From: Polaromonas sp. OV174
Lineage (GTDB): Bacteria; Pseudomonadota; Gammaproteobacteria; Burkholderiales; Burkholderiaceae_C
Assembly (NCBI RefSeq): GCF_900112285.1
Contig: NZ_FOKZ01000006.1
Coordinates: 1-64,000, forward strand
Length of the DNA: 64,000 nt
Direction of reading: 5' to 3'
The notes under the pieces are model-generated. The model searched no databases, was not told the origin of the DNA, and saw only the letters and a program-made list of their open reading frames with translations. Positions 1 through 7,103 of this stretch are shown here, in pieces. Numbering within the stretch: position 1 is the stretch's first letter; each line of letters opens with the position of its first letter. The position numbers and the translations under genes are program-made.

Positions 1-311
1 AGCCGGGCCTTCTCGTTGGCCTCCTGAAGTTGGACTTCAAGGGCTTTGATCTTCTGCTCGGGGGTCAGCGACGCAGGCGCAAAGGAGGATTTTTTTATCG
101 GCATTGGCATAGGTAGCCATGATGATGCCGCATCTCCCCAGCCTTGCCGGCCGTGCTTGCGCAGCCACACCAGCACGGTCGAGCGACCCTGGATACCGTA
201 GCGCTCCTGCGCCTGCTTGTACGTCAGCTCGCCTTTTTCTACCTGATCAACCACCGAGAGTTTAAAAGCCAGCGTGTAGTCGCGCTGTGTGCGTTTGACG
301 CTTGTATCCAT
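1..311 (-). CDS. IS3-family transposase OrfA (partial)
   Basis: The reading frame starts at an ATG on the minus strand at 311 and runs off the left edge, giving about 103 residues. The N-terminal half reads as a helix-turn-helix DNA-binding domain of the type that opens IS3-family OrfA proteins, with the segments FKLSVVDQVEKGELTYKQAQ and RSTVLVWLRKHG. The last visible residues (LTPEQKIKALEVQLQEANEK) look like the start of the leucine-zipper region that follows the HTH in this family. OrfB should lie beyond the window. A terminal repeat just upstream supports an IS end here. Family placement is from the protein pattern; the exact IS name cannot be given. Confidence 0.8.
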   Translation of the reverse strand, partial: MDTSVKRTQRDYTLAFKLSVVDQVEKGELTYKQAQERYGIQGRSTVLVWLRKHGRQGWGDAASSWLPMPMPIKKSSFAPASLTPEQKIKALEVQLQEANEKAR

Positions 312-338
312 TGACTTGCCTTTTCTTTAGGGAAAAGG

Positions 339-363
339 TGTCAACCCAATTCAGGACGGGTCA
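339..363. repeat. Putative terminal inverted repeat of the IS3-type element
   Basis: Read on the minus strand, this 25-bp stretch begins TGACCCGTCCTGAATTGG and ends in TTGACA, 28 bp upstream of the OrfA start. The TGA... end and the distance to orfA fit the left end of an IS3-family element. The other end is outside the window, so the match between ends and the target duplication cannot be verified. Confidence 0.55.
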
Positions 364-370
364 CGGGCAT

Positions 371-399
371 AAAAAAAGGCCGGTGGATACCGGCCTTTT
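371..399 (-). terminator. Rho-independent terminator of the SWIB/H1-like gene
   Basis: An 11-bp perfect stem (374-384 pairing with 389-399, core GGCCGGT/ACCGGCC) with a 4-nt loop ends in a run of seven T on the minus strand. It lies 19 bp past the stop codon of the gene at 418-849. The A/T runs on both sides would let it work in both directions, which would also insulate the gene from the adjacent IS. Confidence 0.85.
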
Positions 400-417
400 G
401 AAAATCGGAAGATCCGA

Positions 418-849
418 TTACTTGACGTGCTTGCCGATCAGGCCAGCCATCTCGAACATCGACACTTGCGCCTTGCCGAACACGGCACGCAGTTTTTCGT
501 CGGCGTTGATCATGCGCTTGTTGAGCTTGTCCTGCAGATCTTTGGATTTGATGTAAACCCACAGCTTGCTGACAATTTCGGTACGTGGCAAAGGCTTGTC
601 GCCAACGACGGCTGCCAGTGCGGGGCTCAAGGTCAGCGCTTTCATGAAGGCTGCATTGGGCGTGCGTTTTTTGGCTGGAGCTGCTTTTTTGGCGGCTACA
701 ACTTTTTTCGCGGGAGCTACTTTCTTTGCTGGCGCGGCAGCTTTGACTGCCACCTTTTTCGCCGGTGCTGCTTTCACAGCGACTTTCTTTGCCGGAGCGA
801 CCTTTTTTGCAGGTGCTTTCTTTGCCGGTGCTTTTTTCGCAGTTGCCAT
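418..849 (-). CDS. SWIB/MDM2-domain protein with histone H1-like N-terminal tail
   Basis: A 143-residue protein. Residues 1 to about 63 are almost only Lys, Ala, Pro and Val in AKKAPAKK / AKKVAVKAAP type repeats, like bacterial histone H1-like proteins. Residues from about 64 to the end (MKALTLSPALAAVVG, KLWVYIKSKDLQDKLNKR, FEMAGLIGKHVK) match the SWIB/MDM2 fold found in chlamydial and betaproteobacterial DNA-binding proteins. The start at 849 is chosen because AGAAGGAAA lies just upstream and the Lys/Ala tail begins there. The likely role is nucleoid-associated DNA binding. It is a single-gene unit with its own terminator. Confidence 0.88.
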   Translation of the reverse strand: MATAKKAPAKKAPAKKVAPAKKVAVKAAPAKKVAVKAAAPAKKVAPAKKVVAAKKAAPAKKRTPNAAFMKALTLSPALAAVVGDKPLPRTEIVSKLWVYIKSKDLQDKLNKRMINADEKLRAVFGKAQVSMFEMAGLIGKHVK

Positions 850-1173
850 GATTGATTTTCCTTCTAGAAGTTGACTAATCACCACTGAAATAACTACTTT
901 CTTGTGGCATTGCGGATGCTACTGGAGAAAAACGCGGTTTCATAGGGAGAAAGCACTTTATTTACGCATTCTTGTTGCGGATTCGCCTCTGAAAATCAAA
1001 AAAACAGCAGCAAAAATCACAACGCATGCCAGCCACTGGCTAGCCGTGGTGCTTTTCCTGGTGAATCGTGTGCCTGGAGGAAGTGCGTTGGCACGCCTGT
1101 ACGGGTGTAAGCGGAGGCCATTGCGAAGACTTCCTGATGAAGACGTCGAGCGGCTTGAAGCCGATATGGGTTG
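850..1173. other. Intergenic stretch with no supported gene
   Basis: Between the SWIB-domain gene and the short frame before the RraA-like gene, the open frames on both strands have no recognisable domain and no convincing ribosome binding site. The promoter of the minus-strand SWIB gene should lie in the first 100 bp. No clear hexamer pair was identified. Confidence 0.5.
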
Positions 1174-1308
1174 ATGCGTTGCTTTGAGAAATGGGAGGAA
1201 ATTTCAGGGCTCAGTTCAGCGCTCAACACTCCCCGTGAAAACGCCGTGGTGCGACCGGCGCGCCGGGATAACATCCAAGCTGCCATCAAGAAAGTGACTG
1301 AAAAATGA
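1174..1308 (+). CDS. Possible 44-residue ORF coupled to the RraA-like gene
   Basis: A short frame starting MRCFEKWEEISGLSSALN and ending AAIKKVTEK overlaps the start codon of the next gene by 4 bp (ATGA), as translationally coupled genes do. No domain is recognised and no ribosome binding site is evident, so this may be a decayed gene end or chance. It is the only frame in this gap with an arrangement suggesting expression. Confidence 0.25.
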   Translation: MRCFEKWEEISGLSSALNTPRENAVVRPARRDNIQAAIKKVTEK

Positions 1309-1817
1309 ACCCTGCCGCTACTGCATCCTTCGCCACCGGTGATCTTTGCGACGTCCACAAGAATGACGATTCGGGCGCGTTTCGGGTCTTGCCGCCCGTT
1401 CTCAGGGACTTTGGCGGTGTGAAAAAATTCAGCGGGCCGGTCGTCACTCTCAAATGCTTTGAAGACAACTCGCTGGTCAAGGCCGCCGTGGATTCTGCGG
1501 GTGACGGCCGTGTGCTGGTGGTGGATGGTGGGTCCTCATTGCGCCGTGCCTTGTTGGGTGGCAATCTGGGCGCGGCGGCCGCCAAAAATGGCTGGGCTGG
1601 CGTGGTGATTGACGGCTGCGTGCGCGATGTGGCCGAATTGGCTCAGTGCCATACCGGCATACGCGCCTTGGCAGCCATGCCGCTGCCCACCGAAAAACGC
1701 CAGCAAGGCCAGCGCGATATTGCCGTGCAACTTCAGGGCGTCTGGGTACGCCCGGGCGACTGGCTGTATGCCGATGAAGATGGCATGGTGGTGATGCCGG
1801 CGCCAGGCCTGGCTTAA
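1305..1817 (+). CDS. RraA-family protein (4-hydroxy-4-methyl-2-oxoglutarate aldolase / RraA-like)
   Basis: A 170-residue protein with full-length similarity to the RraA / HMG-CHA aldolase family. The hallmark is GGNLGAAAAKNGWAGVVIDG followed by CVRDV: the conserved glycine-rich loop and the downstream Arg-Asp pair that in the class II pyruvate aldolases bind substrate and the divalent metal. Family members either cleave 4-hydroxy-4-methyl-2-oxoglutarate and decarboxylate oxaloacetate, or regulate RNase E. The conserved G...RD arrangement favours aldolase chemistry, but sequence alone does not separate the two roles. It stands alone and is convergent with the TauE-type gene. Confidence 0.85.
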   Translation: MNPAATASFATGDLCDVHKNDDSGAFRVLPPVLRDFGGVKKFSGPVVTLKCFEDNSLVKAAVDSAGDGRVLVVDGGSSLRRALLGGNLGAAAAKNGWAGVVIDGCVRDVAELAQCHTGIRALAAMPLPTEKRQQGQRDIAVQLQGVWVRPGDWLYADEDGMVVMPAPGLA

Positions 1818-1818
1818 G

Positions 1819-1839
1819 CGCCCGGTCTGTTCCCGGGCG
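1819..1839. terminator. Hairpin between convergent genes (possible bidirectional terminator)
   Basis: CGCCCGG (1819-1825) pairs with CCGGGCG (1833-1839) around a 7-nt loop, directly after the RraA-like stop codon and 5 bp before the stop of the convergent exporter gene. There is no T-tract, so intrinsic termination is uncertain. Confidence 0.4.
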
Positions 1840-1843
1840 TCGC

Positions 1844-2659
1844 TCAGCCTGTCAGTCCCTTGTACAGCATATAGGCTGCCAACAAGTAGAGGATGCTGGC
1901 AAAGACCCGTTTGAGCTTGGAAATGGGGATGTTGTGCGCAGCCCGGGCGCCCAGCGGTGCGGTCAGGACGCTGCACACGGCAATCACGGCCAGTGCCGGC
2001 AGCCAGATGTAGCCAAAGGAGCCAACCGGCAGGTTCTGTACGCTTTGCCCGCTGATCACATAGCCCGCCACGTTGGCCAGGGCGATGGGAAAACCCAGGG
2101 CCGCGGAAGTGGCAACGGCGCTGTGAATCGCCACGTTGCACCAGGTCATGAAGGGCACGCTGATAAAACCGCCGCCCGCGCCTACCAGGCCAGACAGAAA
2201 GCCGATAAAGCCGCCGGCCGCCAATTGACCCGCGGTGCCAGGCATCTGGCGCGTGGGTTTGGGTTTCTTGTTCAGAAACATTTGCGTCGCGGAGAAGCTC
2301 ACAAACAGGCCGAAGAAAATGGCCAGATAAGAGCCTTTGAGCAGGGAGAACACGCCCAAGCTGCCAATGAAGCTGCCTATCACGATGCCGGGCGCCAGCC
2401 GCTTCACGATGTCCCAGCGAACGGCACCGCGCTTGTGGTGCGCCCGGACGCTGGACAGCGAGGTGAAGATGATGGTCGCCATGGAGGTGGCAATGGCCAT
2501 CTTGACGGCCAGATCAGGGGGAACACCGCGGGAGCCAATGATGATGGTGATGAAGGGCACCATCAGCATGCCGCCGCCAATGCCGAGTAAGCCGGCAAGA
2601 AAGCCGGTGCTCAGACCCAGCGCGGCAAGTTCAAGGATCAGCAAAGGGTCGAGATTCAT
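1844..2659 (-). CDS. TauE/SafE-family sulfite/organosulfonate exporter-like membrane protein
   Basis: A 271-residue, very hydrophobic protein with about eight predicted membrane spans. It contains the paired Gly-rich segments typical of TauE/SafE (formerly DUF81): GLLGIGGGMLMVPF near residue 25 and GLVGAGGGFISVPF near residue 160, which mark the two homologous halves. Members export sulfite, sulfoacetate or other small anions across the inner membrane; the substrate here is unknown. No sulfur gene lies nearby. Length and both half-motifs are intact. Confidence 0.88.
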   Translation of the reverse strand: MNLDPLLILELAALGLSTGFLAGLLGIGGGMLMVPFITIIIGSRGVPPDLAVKMAIATSMATIIFTSLSSVRAHHKRGAVRWDIVKRLAPGIVIGSFIGSLGVFSLLKGSYLAIFFGLFVSFSATQMFLNKKPKPTRQMPGTAGQLAAGGFIGFLSGLVGAGGGFISVPFMTWCNVAIHSAVATSAALGFPIALANVAGYVISGQSVQNLPVGSFGYIWLPALAVIAVCSVLTAPLGARAAHNIPISKLKRVFASILYLLAAYMLYKGLTG

Positions 2660-2737
2660 GAGGGACGAGCAAGTGGCTCAGAGTCTTTTATCGCAGCCCG
2701 TTAAAACGGGCGGATGCTCCGAGGGAGGGGGATGAAA

Positions 2738-2919
2738 TAAGGTGTCTGCGAGTACCACTGGACCGTCATCCTGAACCGGGGTTCAGGTGGGCGAGGGCAG
2801 TCAGGTTTCGGGTTCGTCTAACGCGAGACGATCACGCCTGCCGGACAATTTACCAAGCCCGAGCTCGTAGAGCATTGGTTCAAGGAAATATAAAGCCCAG
2901 TGCGCATCGCAGACCTGCC
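2738..2919 (-). ncRNA. ssrS: 6S RNA (SsrS)
   Basis: On the minus strand the segment starts GGCAGGTCTGCGATGCGC and its 3' end carries CCAGTGGTAC TCGCAGACACC, so GGTCTGCGA and CACTGG at the 5' end pair with TCGCAGAC and CCAGTG at the 3' end to form the closing stem. An internal hairpin (CCTGAACC/GGTTCAGG at 2772-2789) matches the 3' half of known 6S RNAs. The length of about 180 nt and the place directly downstream of zapA are both classical for 6S RNA. A TACAAT -10 element precedes the inferred 5' end. Downstream, GCCCGTT/AACGGGC (2696-2711) may serve as terminator. The exact ends are uncertain by several bases. The RNA binds sigma-70 RNA polymerase in stationary phase. Confidence 0.85.
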
Positions 2920-2971
2920 AATTGTAGGCCCTTGCGAGCGGACCGTTTGATCTGCGCCTGCTAAATTGTGC

Positions 2972-3301
2972 TCAGAGCAACTGACCGTCGACGCCCAGTG
3001 CGCCGTCCAGGCGCTGCAGCAAGAGCGTCAGCTGGGGCTGAGGTGCGGGCGTCGCTGCTTCGGGGATCGGCTGGGGCGCTGCTTCTGGTTCGGCCAGGCT
3101 GCTGCGCTCTGGCAGTTCAAAGGCGAGATTCAGCGCTGCCAGCACCGCAATGCGGTCGCGCGCCTTGATCTTGCCAGCGTCACGAATTTTGCACATGGCT
3201 GTATCCACTCTGCCCACGGCTTCGAGCAGGCGGGCATCGCCGTTTTCGGGGCAGCCCAGCAAATAGTTCTGGCCCATGATTTGTACTTCGAGCTGTTTCA
3301 T
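2972..3301 (-). CDS. zapA: Cell division protein ZapA
   Basis: A 109-residue protein beginning MKQLEVQIMGQNYLLGCPEN, the standard ZapA opening. The N-terminal 60 residues form the ZapA globular domain (LLEAVGRVDTAMCKIRDAG, ARDRIAVLAALNLAFEL). A Pro/Ala-rich linker and a short C-terminal helix follow. ZapA cross-links FtsZ protofilaments at the Z-ring. Its start overlaps the stop of the upstream coiled-coil gene by 4 bp, and 6S RNA follows, the usual proteobacterial order. Confidence 0.93.
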   Translation of the reverse strand: MKQLEVQIMGQNYLLGCPENGDARLLEAVGRVDTAMCKIRDAGKIKARDRIAVLAALNLAFELPERSSLAEPEAAPQPIPEAATPAPQPQLTLLLQRLDGALGVDGQLL

Positions 3302-3537
3302 CGCGCGGTGTCCACAGGGGTTGGGTCGGCGTGACCGAGGCTGTCGGGCAGGCGTTCGATCAGGGCGTCCACACGGGCACGTGCGGCACTGAGTCGTGAT
3401 TTGAGCGAATCGCGTTCATGCGTGAGTGCGCTGATCTGGTCGCCCAGCAGTGCATTGGTGCGCTGTAATTCCTCATAGCGCAACAGAAGACGTTCAACGC
3501 GTTCGGCGATCTGGTCGATTTGAGTTTGGTTCGACAT
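3298..3537 (-). CDS. Short coiled-coil protein upstream of zapA (ZapB-like / TIGR02449 type)
   Basis: A 79-residue protein made almost entirely of one heptad-repeat coiled coil (QIDQIAERVERLLLRYEELQ, LTHERDSLKSRLSAARARVD). This is the small conserved partner found directly before zapA in beta- and gammaproteobacteria. The start at 3537 gives MSNQTQIDQ and removes an unlike extension. Because of the 4-bp overlap with zapA a joint role in Z-ring organisation is likely, by analogy with ZapB, but that is inference from context and shape. Confidence 0.75.
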   Translation of the reverse strand: MSNQTQIDQIAERVERLLLRYEELQRTNALLGDQISALTHERDSLKSRLSAARARVDALIERLPDSLGHADPTPVDTAR

Positions 3538-3584
3538 GGCAAGGCCGATTGTAGGGTTTGCGGCATTTTGCCGCGTAGAATCTC

Positions 3585-3856
3585 GCTTGTTGGTGCTCGC
3601 AGTGTGGTTCACACGCTGCAGTTCAACGGGAAGCAGGAGGGAGTCAACGCCATCTGGACCGGGTCAGCCCGGTCTTGCCAAGCGCCGAAACTCCTAACCT
3701 GCGCTGCCCCCGCAACGGTAAACGGACGAGTGTGTTTTTTTTCTCCAACGAAAGAAGCCATTCAGCTTTCATCAATAGCCACTGAGCGTTTTGAACACGC
3801 GCTTGGGAAGGCGATGAGAGCAGTTCCGTCAGCCCGGATACCGGCCAACAAGGTGA
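3585..3856 (+). promoter_or_regulatory. Cobalamin (AdoCbl) riboswitch
   Basis: This leader carries the conserved cobalamin-riboswitch elements in order: GCTGCCCCCGCAACGGTAA (3703-3721), GCCACTG (3778-3784), GGGAAGGCG (3805-3813) and the B12-box region GTCAGCCCGGATACCGGCC (3828-3846). The flanks GGTGCTCGC...GTTCA and the terminal GGCC...AAGGTGAG fit the outer stem. It ends about 90 bp before btuB. No GC-rich hairpin with a T-tract follows, so control by masking of translation start or by another folding choice is more likely than simple attenuation. It should repress btuB, and perhaps the whole downstream operon, when cobalamin is plentiful. Confidence 0.93.
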
Positions 3857-3948
3857 GTGCGTGCGTCCTTTTTTAGGAGGCGGCGCATTTGTAACGCTCA
3901 GGCACTGGCGGGGAAGCTGGTGAGGGCATTTTGTTGATAGTTCGACCC

Positions 3949-5766
3949 ATGAAAACCTGTGTTTCCACTGTACGCCTGGCTGTATTGCCCCTGGCTTTGG
4001 CTGCTGCATTTCCGTCTTTCTCCCAAACCCAGGCAGCGCCGCAACTCAAGGAAATGGTCGTCACGGCCACGCGTAGCGCGCAGCCATTGAGCGATGTGGT
4101 GGCCGATGTCACCATCATTGACCGCGAGCGTATAGAGCGCAGTGGAGCAGTCGGCCTGGCCGATGTGCTCAAGCGCATCCCCGGCATTGAAATTTCCCGC
4201 AACGGCGGCCCCGCCAGCACCACCAGCGTCTTTCTGCGCGGCGCTGAATCGCGCTTCACGGCCGTCTATATCGACGGCGTGCGGATTGACTCGCAGGCCA
4301 CTGGCGGCGCCGCGTGGGAGGCGATTCCCCTGGCGCTGATAGACCGGATTGAAGTCTTGCGCGGTCCGGCCGGCGCCGTTTATGGCTCCGATGCGCTGGG
4401 CGGTGTCATTCAGATATTCACCAAACGTGGCGAAACCGGCTTTGCGCCTTACGCCGATGCGGGTTTTGGGACTTACGACACGCGCAAGCTGGGCGCCGGC
4501 TTTAGCGGCGCCAGCGGTGCTTTTGATTACGCCCTGGGTCTGGCGTATGAAAAAAGCGATGGCTTCAACGCCCGCACGATTCCCACCCAAAACCCCGATC
4601 TTGACGGCTACCGTACCGAGTCGGCCAACCTGCGGCTGGGCTTTCAGCTCAACAAGGCGCATCGTCTGGAGGCGACCTACCTGACGAGCGACAGCAACTC
4701 CGGCTATGACAACGGCCTGGGCAAGGACGACCGCAATTTGCACAAACTCCAGACATTGGGTCTGAACTGGCAGGCGCAGTGGACCGAAGCCTGGAGCACG
4801 CGCCTGTCGGTGAATGAATCCAGTGATCGCTATGAAACCAAACCTTCGCCCTACCTGACCCTCACCAAGCTGCGCGGCTACACCCTGCAAAATGAGTTTC
4901 GCGTCGGCGAGCATCTGCTGACCGCGGCCCTGGAGCGCAAGGAAGACCACCTGGAAAACGCGCCCATCAACCAGGGCCGTTCGCAGAACGCCGTGGCGCT
5001 GGGTTACGGCCTGAGCCACCAGGCACACACGCTTCAGCTCAATTTGCGCCACGATAAGGACAGCGAGTTTGGCGGCAAGACCACCGGCAGCGCTGCCTAC
5101 GCCTACGCCTTCACGCCGGCTTGGCGCGCGACGGCTTCGGCCGGCACCGCCTTCCGCGCGCCCACGCTCTACCAGCGCTTTAGTGAGTACGGCGTGCCGA
5201 CGCTGGTGCCCGAGAGCAGCCGCAACGTCGAGCTGGGCTTGCACTGGACGCAAGGCGCCAGCAGCGCCGGTCTGGTGGCCTACCGTAACAAGGTGGACAA
5301 CCTGATCACCTTTGCCGCTGCCGGCCCCTGCAAGTCGTCCTTTGGTTGCTATGCCAACACCGCGCGCGCCGAATATTCCGGTGCCACGCTGTCGGCGACC
5401 CACGCGATCGGCGGCGTCAACCTGAGCGCCTCGCTGGATTTGCAGAACCCGCGCGATCTGGGCACCGGCAAGCAACTGGCCCGGCGCGCCAAGCAGCACG
5501 GCACGCTGGCGGCCGATACTCGTGTCAGCAGCTGGCTGTTGGGCGCCGAGGCGCAGTTCTCGGGCCGGCGTTTTAACGATGCGGGCAATACCCAGGTGCT
5601 GAGCGGCTACACCCTGCTGAACCTGAGCGCCAGTACGCCGATTGCAAAAGACTGGACCCTGCTGGCGCGCGTCGACAACTTGAGCGACAGGAAGTACGAA
5701 CTGGCGAGCACCTATGCAACCGCCGGCCGTTCGTACTACGTGGGTGTGAAGTGGGCGCCGAAGTAA
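3949..5766 (+). CDS. btuB: TonB-dependent vitamin B12 receptor BtuB
   Basis: A 605-residue outer-membrane receptor. Residues 1 to about 29 form a signal peptide ending near FSQTQA, followed by the TonB box region (KEMVVTATRS). The plug domain has VGLADVLKRIPGIEIS, TTSVFLRGAESRFTAVYIDG and VLRGPAGAVYGSDALGGVI, all standard. The rest is a 22-strand-type barrel ending YYVGVKWAPK rather than in Phe. It follows the cobalamin riboswitch, which identifies corrinoids as substrate. The start is ambiguous: ATG 3949 has little Shine-Dalgarno signal, while TTG 3931 has GAGGG at proper distance and would add six residues. Confidence 0.93.
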   Translation: MKTCVSTVRLAVLPLALAAAFPSFSQTQAAPQLKEMVVTATRSAQPLSDVVADVTIIDRERIERSGAVGLADVLKRIPGIEISRNGGPASTTSVFLRGAESRFTAVYIDGVRIDSQATGGAAWEAIPLALIDRIEVLRGPAGAVYGSDALGGVIQIFTKRGETGFAPYADAGFGTYDTRKLGAGFSGASGAFDYALGLAYEKSDGFNARTIPTQNPDLDGYRTESANLRLGFQLNKAHRLEATYLTSDSNSGYDNGLGKDDRNLHKLQTLGLNWQAQWTEAWSTRLSVNESSDRYETKPSPYLTLTKLRGYTLQNEFRVGEHLLTAALERKEDHLENAPINQGRSQNAVALGYGLSHQAHTLQLNLRHDKDSEFGGKTTGSAAYAYAFTPAWRATASAGTAFRAPTLYQRFSEYGVPTLVPESSRNVELGLHWTQGASSAGLVAYRNKVDNLITFAAAGPCKSSFGCYANTARAEYSGATLSATHAIGGVNLSASLDLQNPRDLGTGKQLARRAKQHGTLAADTRVSSWLLGAEAQFSGRRFNDAGNTQVLSGYTLLNLSASTPIAKDWTLLARVDNLSDRKYELASTYATAGRSYYVGVKWAPK

Positions 5767-7103
5767 ACACGGCACGTTGTCCGGTCCTGCTCGTCGCCGC
5801 TCCGGCCTCGGGCCAGGGCAAGACCACCGTCGCTTGCGCGCTGGCCCGCCTGCATGCCCGTCAGGGCCGCAAGGTGCGGGCCTTCAAGTGCGGGCCGGAC
5901 TTCCTGGACCCTTACTGGCTGACGCTGGCCAGCGGTGCACCGGTGCACCAGCTAGATCTGTGGATGACCGGGGAGGCCGATTGCGCGCAGCGCCTGCATG
6001 AGGCGGCGCAGGACGCCGACCTCATCATTGTCGAAGGCGTCATGGGCCTGTTCGACGGCCAGCCCAGCGCCGCCGATCTGGCGCAGCGCTTTGGTCTGCC
6101 GGTGCTGGCGGTGATAGATGCCAGCGCCATGGCCGGCACTTTTGGTGCGCTGGCCTGGGGTTTGCAGCATTACCGCGAAGGCTTGCCTTTTGCCGGCGTG
6201 CTGGCCAATCGCGTGGCCTCGCCAGGCCATGCGGCCATGCTGGAAGACGGCCTGCGTGACCCCGCGCAATGGCTGGGCGCGCTGATGCGAAACGAGGCCC
6301 TGGTCTTGCCCGAACGCCATCTGGGCCTGGTCATGGCCCAGGAGCTGGGCGACGCCATGCAGCGGCTGGACGCCGCCGCCGACGCGCTGGCCGAGACAAA
6401 ACTGGGGCAGATGGACGAGCAGGCCTTGCAGGCCTGGGCCGTCAGCTTTGAGGCCGCGCCTGGGTCGAGGCAGGACTTCCCGACCGGCGCCTTGCAGGGG
6501 CAGACGATTGCCGTGGCGCGTGACGCCGCCTTTTGTTTTATCTACGCCGCCAATCTCGATTGCCTGCAGGCCATGGGCGCCGAGCTGGTGTACTTTTCAC
6601 CGCTGGCGGACGCGGCACTGCCTGACTGTGATGCCTTGTGGCTGCCGGGCGGCTATCCCGAGCTGCATGCCCATACCCTGGCCGCGAACACAGCCATGAA
6701 GTCGAGCATCATCAGCCACGTGCAGGACGGCAAGCCGGTCTGGGCCGAGTGCGGCGGCATGATGGCCTTGTTTGCGCAGCTCAGCACGTTGGACGGCGCC
6801 AGCCACAGCCTGTGGGGCATCTTGCCCGGCAGCGTGACCATGCAAAAGCGCCTGGCCGCCCTGGGGCCGCAGCAGCTGGACGTGGCCGGTGGCAGCTTGC
6901 GCGGCCATACCTTTCACTACTCCACCTGCGTCACCCAACTGCCGGTGGCGGGCCGCAGCCAGGCCGCGCCGGGGCGCACCCTGCGCGGCGAGGGCGAGGC
7001 GCTGTATGTATCAGGGGCGATCCAGGCGAGTTACTTTCATGCCTGGTTTGCGTCCAATCCGGCAGCGGCGGCAAGCCTGTTTCTGAAGGAAAGTCATGAC
7101 TGA
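5751..7103 (+). CDS. cobB: Cobyrinate / hydrogenobyrinate a,c-diamide synthase
   Basis: A 450-residue glutamine amidotransferase that amidates the a and c side chains of the corrin ring using ATP and glutamine. An N-terminal P-loop domain (APASGQGKTT, residues 17-26; KCGPDFLDPY near 47) is followed by a class I glutaminase-like domain with LPGGYPE (298-304) and nucleophile Cys334 in AECGGMM. Translation starts at GTG 5751, 16 bp inside btuB, so the two are coupled. Sequence does not decide between the aerobic (CobB) and anaerobic (CbiA) substrate; the CobN downstream favours the aerobic one. Confidence 0.92.
   Translation: MGAEVNTARCPVLLVAAPASGQGKTTVACALARLHARQGRKVRAFKCGPDFLDPYWLTLASGAPVHQLDLWMTGEADCAQRLHEAAQDADLIIVEGVMGLFDGQPSAADLAQRFGLPVLAVIDASAMAGTFGALAWGLQHYREGLPFAGVLANRVASPGHAAMLEDGLRDPAQWLGALMRNEALVLPERHLGLVMAQELGDAMQRLDAAADALAETKLGQMDEQALQAWAVSFEAAPGSRQDFPTGALQGQTIAVARDAAFCFIYAANLDCLQAMGAELVYFSPLADAALPDCDALWLPGGYPELHAHTLAANTAMKSSIISHVQDGKPVWAECGGMMALFAQLSTLDGASHSLWGILPGSVTMQKRLAALGPQQLDVAGGSLRGHTFHYSTCVTQLPVAGRSQAAPGRTLRGEGEALYVSGAIQASYFHAWFASNPAAAASLFLKESHD

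Noticed and set aside
902..1174. A 90-codon plus-strand frame in the gap before the RraA-like gene
   Set aside because: No ribosome binding site, no domain, and amino acid composition unlike the neighbouring genes.
3850..3880. Intrinsic terminator after the riboswitch at the TTTTTT run (3868-3873)
   Set aside because: No GC-rich hairpin immediately precedes the T-run, so a transcription terminator is not supported.
3898..5775. A 625-codon open frame antisense to btuB
   Set aside because: Same composition effect; the plus strand encodes an intact TonB receptor behind a cobalamin riboswitch.
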